A stretch of 64,000 nt of DNA from Gryllotalpicola ginsengisoli DSM 22003 (GTDB taxonomy: Bacteria; Actinomycetota; Actinomycetes; Actinomycetales; Microbacteriaceae): assembly GCF_000419445.1 (NCBI RefSeq), contig NZ_AULK01000001.1, forward strand, positions 124,001 through 188,000, read 5' to 3'. The notes below the pieces were generated by a model. That model saw nothing but the letters and a program-made list of their open reading frames with translations, did not search any database and was not told the origin of the DNA. Shown here one piece after another: positions 28,845 to 37,566 of this stretch. Each line of letters starts with the position of its first letter. Position 1 is the first letter of the stretch. The position numbers were made by a program, and so were the translations under genes.

Positions 28845-30454
28845 GCGCGCTCACCCGCTCCATCGTGCTGTGGTGCCCCGACTGGCCGGTGCGGGCGGCG
28901 CTGCGGAAGTACCCGTCGATCGCGGCCGCCGACCCGATCGCACTCATCGAGAAGGGGCTCGTCTTCGCCTGCTCGGCGGCGGCCCGGGCGGCGGGCGTGC
29001 GCCGGGGCCTGCGGGTGCGCGAGGCGCAGGCGCGCTGCCCCGAGCTCGTCGTGCTGCCGCACGATCCGGCCGCCGACGCCCGCTTCTTCGAGCCGCTGCT
29101 GGCGGCGATCGAGCAGACGGTGCCGGGGGTGCAGCCGATCCGCCCCGGCATGTGCGCGCTGCGCGCCCGCGGCCCCGCCCGGTACTACGGCGGCGAGCGC
29201 GAGGCGGCCCGGACGCTGCTCGGGGTGCTCGCCGAGCACGGGGTCGACGACGCGCGGGCCGGGGTCGCCGACGGGCCGTTCGCCGCCGAGCAGGCGGCCA
29301 GGCATCCGTCGCCCGAACCCGTCGTGATCGTCGCCGAGGGCGAGTCGCCCGCGTTCCTCGCGGAGCTGCCCGTCGACGTGATGGGCGACGCCGCCTTCAC
29401 GGCACTGTGCCGCAGGCTCGGGCTCGCCACCCTCGGGGCGCTCGCCGGCTTCGGCGAGGCCGAACTCGTCGAGCGCTTCGGCGAGACCGGGCTGCGCGTC
29501 TTCGCGCTCGTGACCGGGCGCGACGCCGCGACCGTCGTGCCCCGGGCGCCGCAGCGGGCGCTCGAGCGCTCCGTCGCGTTCGACGACGGGCTCGACCGGG
29601 TCGACCAGATCGCCTTCGCCGTGCGCCAGACGGCCGACGACGTCATCGCGGCGCTCGCGGCGGCGAAGCTGGTCGCGACCGCGGTCACGGTGACGATCGA
29701 GACGGATGCTTCGACGGGGCTCAGCACAGGTGACGGAGGTGAACGCCCCCGAACCTGGCTGCACCCGCGCTGGTTCACCGCCGTCGACCTCGTCGACCGG
29801 GTGCGCTGGCAGCTGCAGGGCGTGGGGCCGGGCACGGGCGCGCTCACGGCGCCGGTGACGCGCGTGACGATCGCGCCCGAGAGCGTCGACGCGGCGCACC
29901 ACCACGAGCAGGGCCTGTGGGGCGGCGCCCCCGACGAGCGGGTGCACCACGCGCTCTCCCGCGTGCAGAGCATGCTCGGGCACGACGCCGTGGTGACCGC
30001 GGCGCTCGGCGGCGGGCGGATGCTCGAGGACCGCCAGGTGCTCGTGCCGTGGGGCGACCGCGAGCCGGAGGGCACCGCCGCCCGCGCCGCCCAGCCCTGG
30101 CCGGGCGCGCTGCCCGATCCGCTTCCGGCGACCGTGTTCCTGCCGCACGTGGCCGTCGCGCTGCTCGCCGACGACGGCGAGCCGGTCGCGGTCTCCGAGC
30201 GCGGCTTCGTCGAGGGCGAGCCGGCCCTGTTCGCCGCGGCCCCCGGCGCCCGCCCGATCGGCTCGGCCGCCGAGGCCAGGCGGCTCGCCCGGCCGATCAC
30301 GGCCTGGGCCGGCCCGTGGACCGTCGACGAGCGCTGGTGGGACGCCGCCGGCGCCAGCCGGGTGCACCGCTTCAGCGTCGTCGACGCCGACGGCACGGCC
30401 TGGCTGCTGATCCACGACGGCGAGGGCTGGGCCGCGGAGGCCCGGTATGACTGA
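28841..30454 (+). CDS. imuB: ImuB, catalytically inactive Y-family polymerase homologue
   Basis: 537 residues from GTG 28841. The N-terminus reads SIVLWCPDWPVRAAL where active Y-family polymerases have a metal-binding DxDxFFA, and the later acidic active-site cluster is also missing, so it is a non-catalytic scaffold that binds the beta clamp, ImuA' and DnaE2. The finger/palm section includes RKYPSIAAADPIAL and GVRRGLRVREAQARCP. At 29701-29732 the coding region carries a copy of a dispersed 32-bp repeat, encoding about ten extra residues (ETDASTGLSTGDGG) in what looks like a little-finger loop just before RTWLHPRWFTAVDLVDRV. The frame remains open. dnaE2 follows after 13 bp. Confidence 0.92.
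   Translation: MSALTRSIVLWCPDWPVRAALRKYPSIAAADPIALIEKGLVFACSAAARAAGVRRGLRVREAQARCPELVVLPHDPAADARFFEPLLAAIEQTVPGVQPIRPGMCALRARGPARYYGGEREAARTLLGVLAEHGVDDARAGVADGPFAAEQAARHPSPEPVVIVAEGESPAFLAELPVDVMGDAAFTALCRRLGLATLGALAGFGEAELVERFGETGLRVFALVTGRDAATVVPRAPQRALERSVAFDDGLDRVDQIAFAVRQTADDVIAALAAAKLVATAVTVTIETDASTGLSTGDGGERPRTWLHPRWFTAVDLVDRVRWQLQGVGPGTGALTAPVTRVTIAPESVDAAHHHEQGLWGGAPDERVHHALSRVQSMLGHDAVVTAALGGGRMLEDRQVLVPWGDREPEGTAARAAQPWPGALPDPLPATVFLPHVAVALLADDGEPVAVSERGFVEGEPALFAAAPGARPIGSAAEARRLARPITAWAGPWTVDERWWDAAGASRVHRFSVVDADGTAWLLIHDGEGWAAEARYD
29701..29732 (+). repeat. Dispersed 32-bp element, copy inside imuB
   Basis: Begins GACGGATGCTTCGAC and ends CTCAGCACAGGTG. It matches 30 of 32 positions of the inverted copy at 33923-33954. 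It is translated in frame within imuB. Confidence 0.85.
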
Positions 30455-30467
30455 AGGGCGGGCGTAG

Positions 30468-33400
30468 ATGGGCTTCAACAACCCGCCGATCCCCTGGTCG
30501 GAGTTCGAGCGGCGGCTCTCGGGCCGGCGCCGCCCGGGCGGCCCCGACCGGGACGCCGACGGCGGCGACTCGCCCGCCTGGAGCCGGCACCGGCAGCCGG
30601 TGCGGCCGCGCGACCTCGCGCTCGACACCGGCCCCTACGTGCCCTACGCCGAACTGCACGCGCACTCCGACTTCAGCTTCCTCGACGGGGCGAGCGAACC
30701 CGAGGCGCTGCTCGAGGAGGCGGCCCGGCTGCGCCTGTCGGCGCTCGCGATCACCGACCACGACGGGCTGTACGGCGTGGTGCGCATGGCCGAGGCCGCC
30801 GAGGCGTACGGCAGTGTCGCGACCGTGTTCGGCGCCGAGCTTTCGCTCGGGCTCACCGCCCCGCAGAACGGCGTGGCCGACCCCGAGGGGTCCCACCTGC
30901 TCGTGCTCGCCCGCGGTCAGGCCGGCTATCACCGGCTCGCCGCCGCGATCACCGACGCGCAACTGGCCCCCGGCGCCGAGAAGGGCCGCCCGGTCTACGA
31001 CCTCGGCGCGCTCTCCGACGCGGCGGGCGGCGACTGGCTCGTGCTCACCGGCTGCCGCAAGGGCGCGGTGCGGCAGGCGCTCGCCGCGGAGGGCGGGGGC
31101 ACGGATGCCGCGGGCCGCGAGCTCGACCGCCTGATCGAGCTCTTCGGCCGGCAGAACGTGCTGGTCGAGCTGTTCGACCACGGCGAGCCGCTCGCGAGCG
31201 CCTACAACGACGCCCTCTACGAGCTCGCCCAGCGGCGCCGGCTGCCGGTGGTGGCCACCGGCAACGTGCACTACGCGACCCCCGCCGACCGGCCGCTCGC
31301 CACCGCCGTCGCCGCGGTACGGGCCAGGCGCAGCCTCGACGAGCTCGACGGCTGGCTGCCGGCCGCAGGCGCCGCGCACCTGCGCAGCGGGGCGGAGATG
31401 GCGAGGCTCTTCGCCCGCTACCCCGGCGCCGTCGAGACGACCGTGGAGGTCGCATCCGATCTCGCCTTCGAACTGCGCAACGCGAAACCGCGCCTGCCCA
31501 GGCTCGAGGTGCCCGCCGGGCACACGCCGATGAGCTGGCTGCGCGTGCTCGTCGAGCGCGGCGTCGCCGAGCGCTACCCCGAGGAGCGCTACCCGGGCTT
31601 CCTCGACGAGGTGCACGCGCGCATGCGCAAGGAGCTCGCGGTGATCGAGGAGAAGGACTTCCCCGGCTACTTCCTCATCGTGCACGACATCGTGCAGGAA
31701 GCCCGGCGGCGGGGCATCCTGTGCCAGGGGCGCGGTTCGGCGGCGAACTCGGCGGTGTGCTACGTGCTCGGCATCACGGCGGTCGACGCGATCTTCTTCA
31801 ACCTGCCCTTCGAGCGCTTCCTCTCTTCCCTGCGCGAGGAGGAGCCCGACATCGACGTCGACTTCGACTCGAAGCGGCGCGAGGAGATCATCCAGTACGT
31901 CTTCGAGAAGTACGGCCGGCGCAACGCCGCGCAGGTCGCCAACGTGATCAGCTACCGGCCGAAGGCCGCGGTGCGCGACATGGCCAAGGCGCTCGGGCAC
32001 TCCCCCGGCCAGCAGGACGCCTGGACGAAGCAGGTCGAGGGCTGGGGCGCGCACGTCTCGAGCGACGAGGGGCACGACATCCCGGCATCCGTCGTCGAGC
32101 TGGCGCAGAAGCTGATGAACGCGCCCCGCCACCTCGGCATCCATTCCGGCGGCATGGTGCTCACCGAGCGCCCGATCGGCGAAGTATGCCCGATCGAGCA
32201 TGCGCGCATGGACGGCCGCACCGTGCTGCAGTGGGACAAGAACGACATCGAGTGGATGGGCCTGGTCAAGTTCGACCTGCTCGGCCTCGGCATGCTCGAG
32301 GCGATCCAGTACATGCTCGACCTGGTGCGCGAGCGGGTCGGCGAGGAGTGGACGCTCGCCTCGCTGCCCAAGGAGGAGCCCGCCGTCTACGACATGCTCT
32401 GCCGGGCCGACGCGATCGGCGTGTTCCAGGTCGAGTCGCGCGCGCAGCTCGGCACGCTGCCGAGGCTGAAGCCCCGCCGCTTCTACGACCTGGTGATCGA
32501 GGTGGCGCTGATCCGGCCCGGGCCGATCCAGGGCGGGGCGGTGCACCCGTACCTGCGCCGCCGCACCGGCGCCGAGCCGGTCTCCTACCTGCACCCGAAG
32601 CTCGAGCCGGTGCTGCGCCGCACCCTCGGCATCCCGCTGTTCCAGGAGCAGATCATGCAGATGGCGATGGCCGTCGGCGGATGCACCGCCGCGGACGCCG
32701 ACCAGCTGCGCCGCGCCATGGGCTCCAAGCGCGGGGTCGAGAAGATCGACTCGCTGCGCGAGAAGCTGTTCGCCGGCATGGCCGCCAACGGCATCACCGG
32801 CGACGACGCCGTGGGCATCTACGAGAAGATCGAGGCGTTCGCGGGCTTCGGCTTCGCCGAGAGCCACTCGCTGAGCTTCGCGCTGCTCGTCTACGCCAGC
32901 TCCTGGCTCAAGCTGCACTACCCCGCCGCGTTCCTGGCCGGGCTGCTGCGGGCGCAGCCGATGGGGTTCTACTCGGCGCAGACGCTCACCGGCGACGCCG
33001 TGCGGCACGGGGTCGAGGTGCTGAACGTCGACCTGGTGCGCTCGGGCGTGCACGCCGACCTCGAGGCGACGGATGCCGCGGGCGTCGGCCAGACGGGAAG
33101 GGAGTCGTGCCTGCACTGGCAGGCCACCGGCTCGGGCGACCCCGACGTGCTCGACGAGGCGCCGCCGTTCGACCCGGAGGCGCCCGACGAGTCGGCCGCG
33201 CACCGGCGCGACGGGCGCTTCGCGGTGCGCCTCGGGCTCGCCGAGGTGAACGGCATCGGCGAGGCGGTGGCCGAGCGGATCGTCGCCGAGCGGTCGGCCG
33301 CCCCCTTCACCGACCTGCACGACCTCGCCCGCCGGGTGGGTCTGTCGGCCGGGCAGCTCGAGGCGCTCGCGGCCGCCGGGGCCTTCGAATCACTGGGGCT

Positions 33401-33920
33401 CACCCGCCGCGAGGCGCTCTGGCAGGCGGGCTCCGCCGCGCGGGAGCGGCGCGACTACCTGCCCGGCACCGCCGTCGTGGTGCAGCCGCCGCTGCTGCCG
33501 ATGCTCACCCCGGCCGAGCAGGTGGTGTACGACCTGTGGGCGACGGGCGTCGCGCCCGGCGATCACCCGATCCGGCACGTGCGCGAGCGGCTGCAGGCGG
33601 CCGGGGTGCTCAGCGCCGTCGACCTGGACACGCACGAGACCGGGCGGCGGGTGCTCATCGGCGGGGTGGTCACGCACCGGCAGCGCCCCGCCACCGCGGC
33701 GGGCGTCACCTTCCTGAACCTCGAGGACGAGACCGGGCTCGTCAACGTGATCGTCTCGGTCGGGGTGTGGCAGAAGTACCGGCGGGTGGCGCGCGAGGCG
33801 CCGGCGATGATCATCCGGGGCATCCTCGAGCGCAGCCCCGAGGGCGTGGTCAGCGTCGTCGCGGACCGCCTCGACCGGCTGCCGCTCGCGGCCAAGACGA
33901 AGTCGCGCGACTTCGGCTGA
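30468..33920 (+). CDS. dnaE2: Error-prone DNA polymerase III alpha subunit DnaE2
   Basis: 1150 residues. The PHP domain starts at ELHAHSDFSFLDG (residues 62-74). The C-family catalytic acids lie in PDIDVDFDSKRREEI near residue 460, with GRGSAANSAVCYVLGIT just before. The helix-hairpin-helix and OB-fold tail (LIGGVVTHRQRPATAAGVTFLNLEDETGLVNVIV) are at the C-terminus. No clear C-terminal beta-clamp or tau domain of replicative DnaE1 is visible, and length suits DnaE2. The polymerase carries out translesion synthesis with ImuB and ImuA'. ATG 30468 follows a 13-bp spacer. Directly after the stop lies a copy of the 32-bp repeat. Confidence 0.96.
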   Translation: MGFNNPPIPWSEFERRLSGRRRPGGPDRDADGGDSPAWSRHRQPVRPRDLALDTGPYVPYAELHAHSDFSFLDGASEPEALLEEAARLRLSALAITDHDGLYGVVRMAEAAEAYGSVATVFGAELSLGLTAPQNGVADPEGSHLLVLARGQAGYHRLAAAITDAQLAPGAEKGRPVYDLGALSDAAGGDWLVLTGCRKGAVRQALAAEGGGTDAAGRELDRLIELFGRQNVLVELFDHGEPLASAYNDALYELAQRRRLPVVATGNVHYATPADRPLATAVAAVRARRSLDELDGWLPAAGAAHLRSGAEMARLFARYPGAVETTVEVASDLAFELRNAKPRLPRLEVPAGHTPMSWLRVLVERGVAERYPEERYPGFLDEVHARMRKELAVIEEKDFPGYFLIVHDIVQEARRRGILCQGRGSAANSAVCYVLGITAVDAIFFNLPFERFLSSLREEEPDIDVDFDSKRREEIIQYVFEKYGRRNAAQVANVISYRPKAAVRDMAKALGHSPGQQDAWTKQVEGWGAHVSSDEGHDIPASVVELAQKLMNAPRHLGIHSGGMVLTERPIGEVCPIEHARMDGRTVLQWDKNDIEWMGLVKFDLLGLGMLEAIQYMLDLVRERVGEEWTLASLPKEEPAVYDMLCRADAIGVFQVESRAQLGTLPRLKPRRFYDLVIEVALIRPGPIQGGAVHPYLRRRTGAEPVSYLHPKLEPVLRRTLGIPLFQEQIMQMAMAVGGCTAADADQLRRAMGSKRGVEKIDSLREKLFAGMAANGITGDDAVGIYEKIEAFAGFGFAESHSLSFALLVYASSWLKLHYPAAFLAGLLRAQPMGFYSAQTLTGDAVRHGVEVLNVDLVRSGVHADLEATDAAGVGQTGRESCLHWQATGSGDPDVLDEAPPFDPEAPDESAAHRRDGRFAVRLGLAEVNGIGEAVAERIVAERSAAPFTDLHDLARRVGLSAGQLEALAAAGAFESLGLTRREALWQAGSAARERRDYLPGTAVVVQPPLLPMLTPAEQVVYDLWATGVAPGDHPIRHVRERLQAAGVLSAVDLDTHETGRRVLIGGVVTHRQRPATAAGVTFLNLEDETGLVNVIVSVGVWQKYRRVAREAPAMIIRGILERSPEGVVSVVADRLDRLPLAAKTKSRDFG

Positions 33921-33922
33921 GG

Positions 33923-33954
33923 CACCTGTGCTGAGCTTCGTCGAAGCATCCGTC
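33923..33954 (-). repeat. Dispersed 32-bp element, intergenic copy
   Basis: On the minus strand it begins GACGGATGCTTCGAC and ends CTCAGCACAGGTG, 2 bp after the dnaE2 stop. It differs from the imuB copy at only two adjacent bases. The local GCTTCG/CGAAGC palindrome could form a small hairpin. Confidence 0.85.
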
Positions 33955-33999
33955 AGTCCATCCGTCAGTGCAGGTGGTCGAGCCGACTCGAGTGCGACG

Positions 34000-34092
34000 C
34001 GATTCGTCGAAAAGTGCTGCTCCTGCACGGCGCCCTGACCGATATCGACGAATCGATCTCCCTGCTCACAACGATTCGTCGAAAAGTGCTGC
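34000..34092 (+). repeat. 21-bp direct repeat pair with an inverted partial copy
   Basis: The 21-bp block CGATTCGTCGAAAAGTGCTG plus C occurs at 34000-34020 and again at 34072-34092 (72-bp period). Its first ten bases appear inverted at 34046-34055 (CGACGAATCG). The whole 33921-34166 interval holds no convincing gene; short frames there are repeat artefacts. The repeat is more AT-rich than its surroundings. Confidence 0.8.
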
Positions 34093-34166
34093 CTGGGCGG
34101 GCCGCACGAGCCAGAAGTGACGAATGGGAGCAGCCAGGGCACGGGCGAAAGCCGCGCAACGCCTGC

Positions 34167-34664
34167 TCAGTCCACCTCGGCGGGACCGTGGCGGCGCACG
34201 TCGAACGGCAGCAGCACCCACAGGGCCGCCACCACCAGCGCGGCGACCACGCCGGCGACGAATCCGGCCCAGAATCCGACGACGAAGTCGAACACGAACA
34301 GCACCACGCCGACGACGAGCAGGGCGACGGCGATCAGGTTGGCGCGCAGGATGCGGTTGCCGATCAGCACCACCTGACGCTTCGCCTTCCGCTGGAACAG
34401 CCACCTGTGCAGCGAGACCGGCGCGAGCGCCAGCGCCGTCGCCACGCACGCCAGCCCCACCAGCACCAGGTAGACGACGAGCTCGTAGCGGTCGACCTCG
34501 CGGAACCGCTGCTGGAACGCCAGCGCCAGCAGGAAGCCGGTGAGGATCTGCGTGCCGGTCTGCGTCACCCGCAGCTCCTGCAGGATCTCCTCCCAGTTGC
34601 GGTCGTAGCGCTGGGCCGAGGACTCGCCGGGGCGCACCTGTTCGTCGGGCAGGTTCTCGCTCAT
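34167..34664 (-). CDS. DUF6328-family membrane protein
   Basis: 165 residues. The N-terminal motif NWEEILQELRVTQTGTQILTGFLLALAFQQRF is the hallmark of DUF6328. Four membrane helices follow (ILTGFLLALAF, VVYLVLVGLACVATALAL, NLIAVALLVVGVVLFVF and FWAGFVAGVVAALVVAALW). Function is unknown. The ATG at 34664 is preceded by a TACCCT box at 6 nt. A tandem-repeat array lies immediately upstream. Confidence 0.85.
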   Translation of the reverse strand: MSENLPDEQVRPGESSAQRYDRNWEEILQELRVTQTGTQILTGFLLALAFQQRFREVDRYELVVYLVLVGLACVATALALAPVSLHRWLFQRKAKRQVVLIGNRILRANLIAVALLVVGVVLFVFDFVVGFWAGFVAGVVAALVVAALWVLLPFDVRRHGPAEVD

Positions 34665-34670
34665 AGCGGG

Positions 34671-34676
34671 AGGGTA
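34671..34676 (-). promoter_or_regulatory. -10 box of DUF6328 gene (leaderless)
   Basis: TACCCT on the minus strand ends 6 nt before ATG 34664; it lies just beyond the repeat-array tail. Confidence 0.5.
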
Positions 34677-34680
34677 CCCG

Positions 34681-34828
34681 GGGTCTCCATTCGCCCTGCG
34701 GGCGAGTCGACCCGCGGAGACCCTGCGGGCGAGTCGACCGGCGGAGGCCCTGCGGGCGAGTCGACCGGCGGAGACCCTGCGGGCGAGTCGACCGGCGGAG
34801 ACCCTGCGGGCGAGTCGACCGGCGAGGG
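34681..34828 (-). repeat. Tandem repeat array, five 27-bp units with tail
   Basis: Units begin at 34694, 34721, 34748, 34775 and 34802 and are nearly identical. Read on the minus strand each unit opens with GGTCGACTC followed by CGCAGGG, and the array ends with the tail AATGGAGACCC (34681-34691). The last unit forms a 6-bp hairpin TCGCCC/GGGCGA with loop GCA. It fills the gap between the helicase stop and the DUF6328 gene. The array shares its ends with the one at 50606-50761. Confidence 0.92.
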
Positions 34829-34842
34829 CGTGCGGCCGTGCG

Positions 34843-36687
34843 CTACGCGTGCCCGAGCTTCTTGCGCAGCCACTGGATGCGCGCCTCCAGCTGCGTCATC
34901 GACGCCTTGGCGACCGGCGGCCCGCCGCATACGCGCCGCAGCTCGGCGTGCACGAGCCCGTGCGGCTGGTCGTGCACCCGGGCGTACAGCCCGACCAGCG
35001 AGTTGAGCAGCGAGCGCTGCTCCTTCAGCGTGCGGTACAGCGGCAGCGGGGCGGCCTGCGAGGGAGGCTCGTCGGGCGGGGGCGCCGGGCGCGAGGCGGC
35101 GCGCTTGGCCTGCCTCGCCTGCCGGGTCATCAGCAGCTCGTGCACCTGCTCGGGCTCGAGCAGCCCGGGGATGCCGATGAAGTCGAGCTCCTCCTCGGTC
35201 TGCGGCTCGGCGTACCCGCCGTAGTCGGTGCCGTCGAAGAGCACCCGGTCGAACGCCGCCTGCGATCCGAGCGCCTGGTAGGAGAACTCGCCCTCGAGCC
35301 CGTCGGAGGCCTTCTCCTCCCGCTCGGCCGCCTGCATCATCGCGTCCTCGGGGTTGTAGAGGTCGCCGGCCTCGGCCGAGACGTCGCGGTCGAGGGCGTG
35401 GTCGCGCTCCAGCTCCAGCGCCTGCGCGAGCGCGATCAGCGGCTCGACGTCGGGCAGGAAGATCGAGGCGGTCTCGCCGCGGCGCCTAGCCCGCACGAAG
35501 CGGCCGATCGCCTGCGCGAAGAACAGCGGGGTCGACGAGTTGGTCGCGTAGACGCCGACGGCGAGGCGCGGCACGTCGACGCCCTCCGAGACCATGCGCA
35601 CGGCGACCATCCATTTGTCATCGGATGCCGCGAACCGGGCGATCCGGTCCGAGGCCTCCTTCTCGTCGGAGAGCACCACCGTGGCGCGCTCCCCCGTCAG
35701 CGCCTCGAGCAGCGCGGCGTAGGCGCGCGCCTGCTCCTTGTCGGTCGCGATGACGAGGCCGCCCGCGTCGGGGATCTGCTGCCGCACCTCGTCGAGCCGC
35801 CGGGTGGCGGCGCGGAACACCGCGGGGATCCAGTCCCCCTCCGGGTCGAGAGCGGTGCGCCACGCCTGCGCGGTGACGTCTTTGGTGTTGCCCTCCCCGA
35901 GCCGGGCCTCCATCTCGTCGCCGGCCCGGGTGCGCCAGCGCATGTGCCCGGCGTAGACCATGAACAGCACGGGCCGCACCACCCCGTCGGCCAGCGCCCG
36001 GCCGTAGCCGTAGCTGTAGTCGGTGCGCGAGACGCGGATGCCCTTCTCGTCGGGCAGGTAGGTCACGAACGGGATGGGCGCGGTGTCGCTGCGGAACGGC
36101 GTGCCGGTCAGGGCGAGCCGGCGGGTGGCCCGCTCGTACGCCTCCCGCACCGCGTCGCCCCACGAGAGCGCGTCGCCGCCGTGGTGCACCTCGTCGAGGA
36201 TGACGAGGGTCTTGTACTCCTCGGTGAGCTCCTTGTGCAGCGACGCCTTGGCGGCCACCTGGGCGTAGGTGACGGCGATGCCGCGGTAGTGCCGCCCGTA
36301 GCGGCGCTGCGAGTTCTTGAACTCCGGGTCCAGGCGCAGGCCGACCCGCTCGGCGGCCTCGGCCCACTGCCGCTTCAGGTGCTCGGTCGGAGCGACGACG
36401 ATCACCCGCTCGACGGTGCGGCGGCCGAGCAACTCGGTCGCCAGCCGCAGCGCGAAGGTCGTCTTGCCGGCGCCGGGGGTCGCCGCGGCGAGGAAGTCGC
36501 GCGGCTCGGTGCGGAAATACTCGTCCAGCGCCTCCTGTTGCCAGGCACGAAGCCTCGTCGCGGTCCCCCACGGCGCGCGGGCCGGGAACGCCGGCGACAG
36601 GTGCTCGGCGGCGAAGGTTCCGGGCGTGTGATCTGGCATGTTCGCTGGGCTCTGGTCGTGCGGGTCGGCGGCGGACTGGAGAGACAT
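34843..36687 (-). CDS. DEAD/DEAH-box superfamily II helicase
   Basis: 614 residues. Motif I ATPGAGKTTF is near residue 70, motif II LDEVHHGGDALSWG near 170, motif III LALTGTPFRS, and motifs V/VI are SEGVDVPRLAVGVY and QAIGRFVRARR. Type III restriction/RAD25-like helicases have this set. The C-terminal ~130 residues (helical, with PLPLYRTLKEQRSLLNSLVGLYARVHDQPHG and LRRVCGGPPVAKASMTQLEARIQWLRKKLG) are seen in the actinobacterial family. It probably acts on DNA in repair. It is a stand-alone gene with no restriction partner nearby. A TAGAGT box lies 9 nt before the ATG. Confidence 0.88.
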   Translation of the reverse strand: MSLQSAADPHDQSPANMPDHTPGTFAAEHLSPAFPARAPWGTATRLRAWQQEALDEYFRTEPRDFLAAATPGAGKTTFALRLATELLGRRTVERVIVVAPTEHLKRQWAEAAERVGLRLDPEFKNSQRRYGRHYRGIAVTYAQVAAKASLHKELTEEYKTLVILDEVHHGGDALSWGDAVREAYERATRRLALTGTPFRSDTAPIPFVTYLPDEKGIRVSRTDYSYGYGRALADGVVRPVLFMVYAGHMRWRTRAGDEMEARLGEGNTKDVTAQAWRTALDPEGDWIPAVFRAATRRLDEVRQQIPDAGGLVIATDKEQARAYAALLEALTGERATVVLSDEKEASDRIARFAASDDKWMVAVRMVSEGVDVPRLAVGVYATNSSTPLFFAQAIGRFVRARRRGETASIFLPDVEPLIALAQALELERDHALDRDVSAEAGDLYNPEDAMMQAAEREEKASDGLEGEFSYQALGSQAAFDRVLFDGTDYGGYAEPQTEEELDFIGIPGLLEPEQVHELLMTRQARQAKRAASRPAPPPDEPPSQAAPLPLYRTLKEQRSLLNSLVGLYARVHDQPHGLVHAELRRVCGGPPVAKASMTQLEARIQWLRKKLGHA

Positions 36688-36765
36688 GCGGATACGACTC
36701 TAACCGCCCGCACCGACGCGGCCGGGCGTGTCGGAGACCGCGCGGGGAGGAGCAGAATAGTTACC

Positions 36766-37566
36766 ATGCCCGAACTAGTTCCGTACACCCGATACGTCGC
36801 GCTGGGAGACAGCTTCACCGAGGGGCTCGGCGACCCCTACCCGGACCCGGCGCGCGGGTTCCGCGGCTGGGCGGACCGGGTCGCCGAGGTGCTGGCGGCC
36901 CAGACATCCGATTTCGCGTACGCGAACCTGGCCGTGCGCGGAAAGCTCGTGCGCCAGGTGCTCGCCGACCAGGTCGAGCCGGCCGTCGAACTCGGCCCCG
37001 ACCTGATCACGATCTCCGCCGGCGGCAACGACGTCATCCGCCCCGGCACCGATCCCGATGAGATCGCGGCGGTGTTCGAGCAGGCGATCTCGCGCCTCGC
37101 CCGCACCGGCGCGACGATCGTCGCGTTCACCGCCGTCGACGTGGGCTGGTCGGGCACCTTCAAGGCGATCCGCGGCAAGGTCGCGATCTACAACGAGAAC
37201 GTGCGCGCCATCGCCGACAGGTACGGATGCCTCGTCGCCGACCAGTGGGGTCTGAAGGAGATCCACGACCAGCGGATGTGGTCGGTGGACCGCCTGCACA
37301 TGTCGCCGCTGGGCCACCAGGCCGTGGCCCGCATGGTGCTGCGCACCCTGCGCGTGCCGAACGACCTGCCGGTGCTCGAGCCGGAGCCCGTTCCGGAGCG
37401 CTCGTGGCGCGAGGCCCGCGTGGAGGACCTGCACTGGGCGCGCGAGTACGCGCTGCCGTGGGTGGTGCGGCGCATCAAGCGGGTCTCCAGCGGCGACGGG
37501 CTGCCGCCCAAGCGTCCCTCGCTGGCGCCGCTCTCGCCGCTGTCCCCGCTCGAGGATCGCGACTAA
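36766..37566 (+). CDS. SGNH/GDSL-family hydrolase
   Basis: 266 residues. Block I ALGDSFTEGLGDP carries the catalytic Ser, block II the Gly of NLAVRGKL, block III the Asn of SAGGNDVIRPG and block V the Asp-x-x-His of SVDRLHMSPLGH. The family hydrolyses esters or thioesters, often of lipids or acylated glycans. There is no signal peptide. A basic, proline-rich tail (RRIKRVSSGDGLPPKRPSLAP) follows the catalytic domain. GGAGGAG at 36746-36752 is rather far from the ATG. Its TAA stop overlaps that of the convergent carboxypeptidase gene. Confidence 0.9.
   Translation: MPELVPYTRYVALGDSFTEGLGDPYPDPARGFRGWADRVAEVLAAQTSDFAYANLAVRGKLVRQVLADQVEPAVELGPDLITISAGGNDVIRPGTDPDEIAAVFEQAISRLARTGATIVAFTAVDVGWSGTFKAIRGKVAIYNENVRAIADRYGCLVADQWGLKEIHDQRMWSVDRLHMSPLGHQAVARMVLRTLRVPNDLPVLEPEPVPERSWREARVEDLHWAREYALPWVVRRIKRVSSGDGLPPKRPSLAPLSPLSPLEDRD

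Noticed and set aside
28841-30454. Active DinB/Pol IV
   Set aside because: The metal-binding acidic residues are absent, and dnaE2 and imuA' flank it, so it is ImuB.
30372-33320. Minus-strand open frame of about 980 codons over dnaE2
   Set aside because: Low-complexity Leu/His/Arg content without motifs; dnaE2 on the other strand is unambiguous.
34681-34828. Possible CRISPR array
   Set aside because: Units are contiguous 27-bp repeats without spacers and no cas genes are near.
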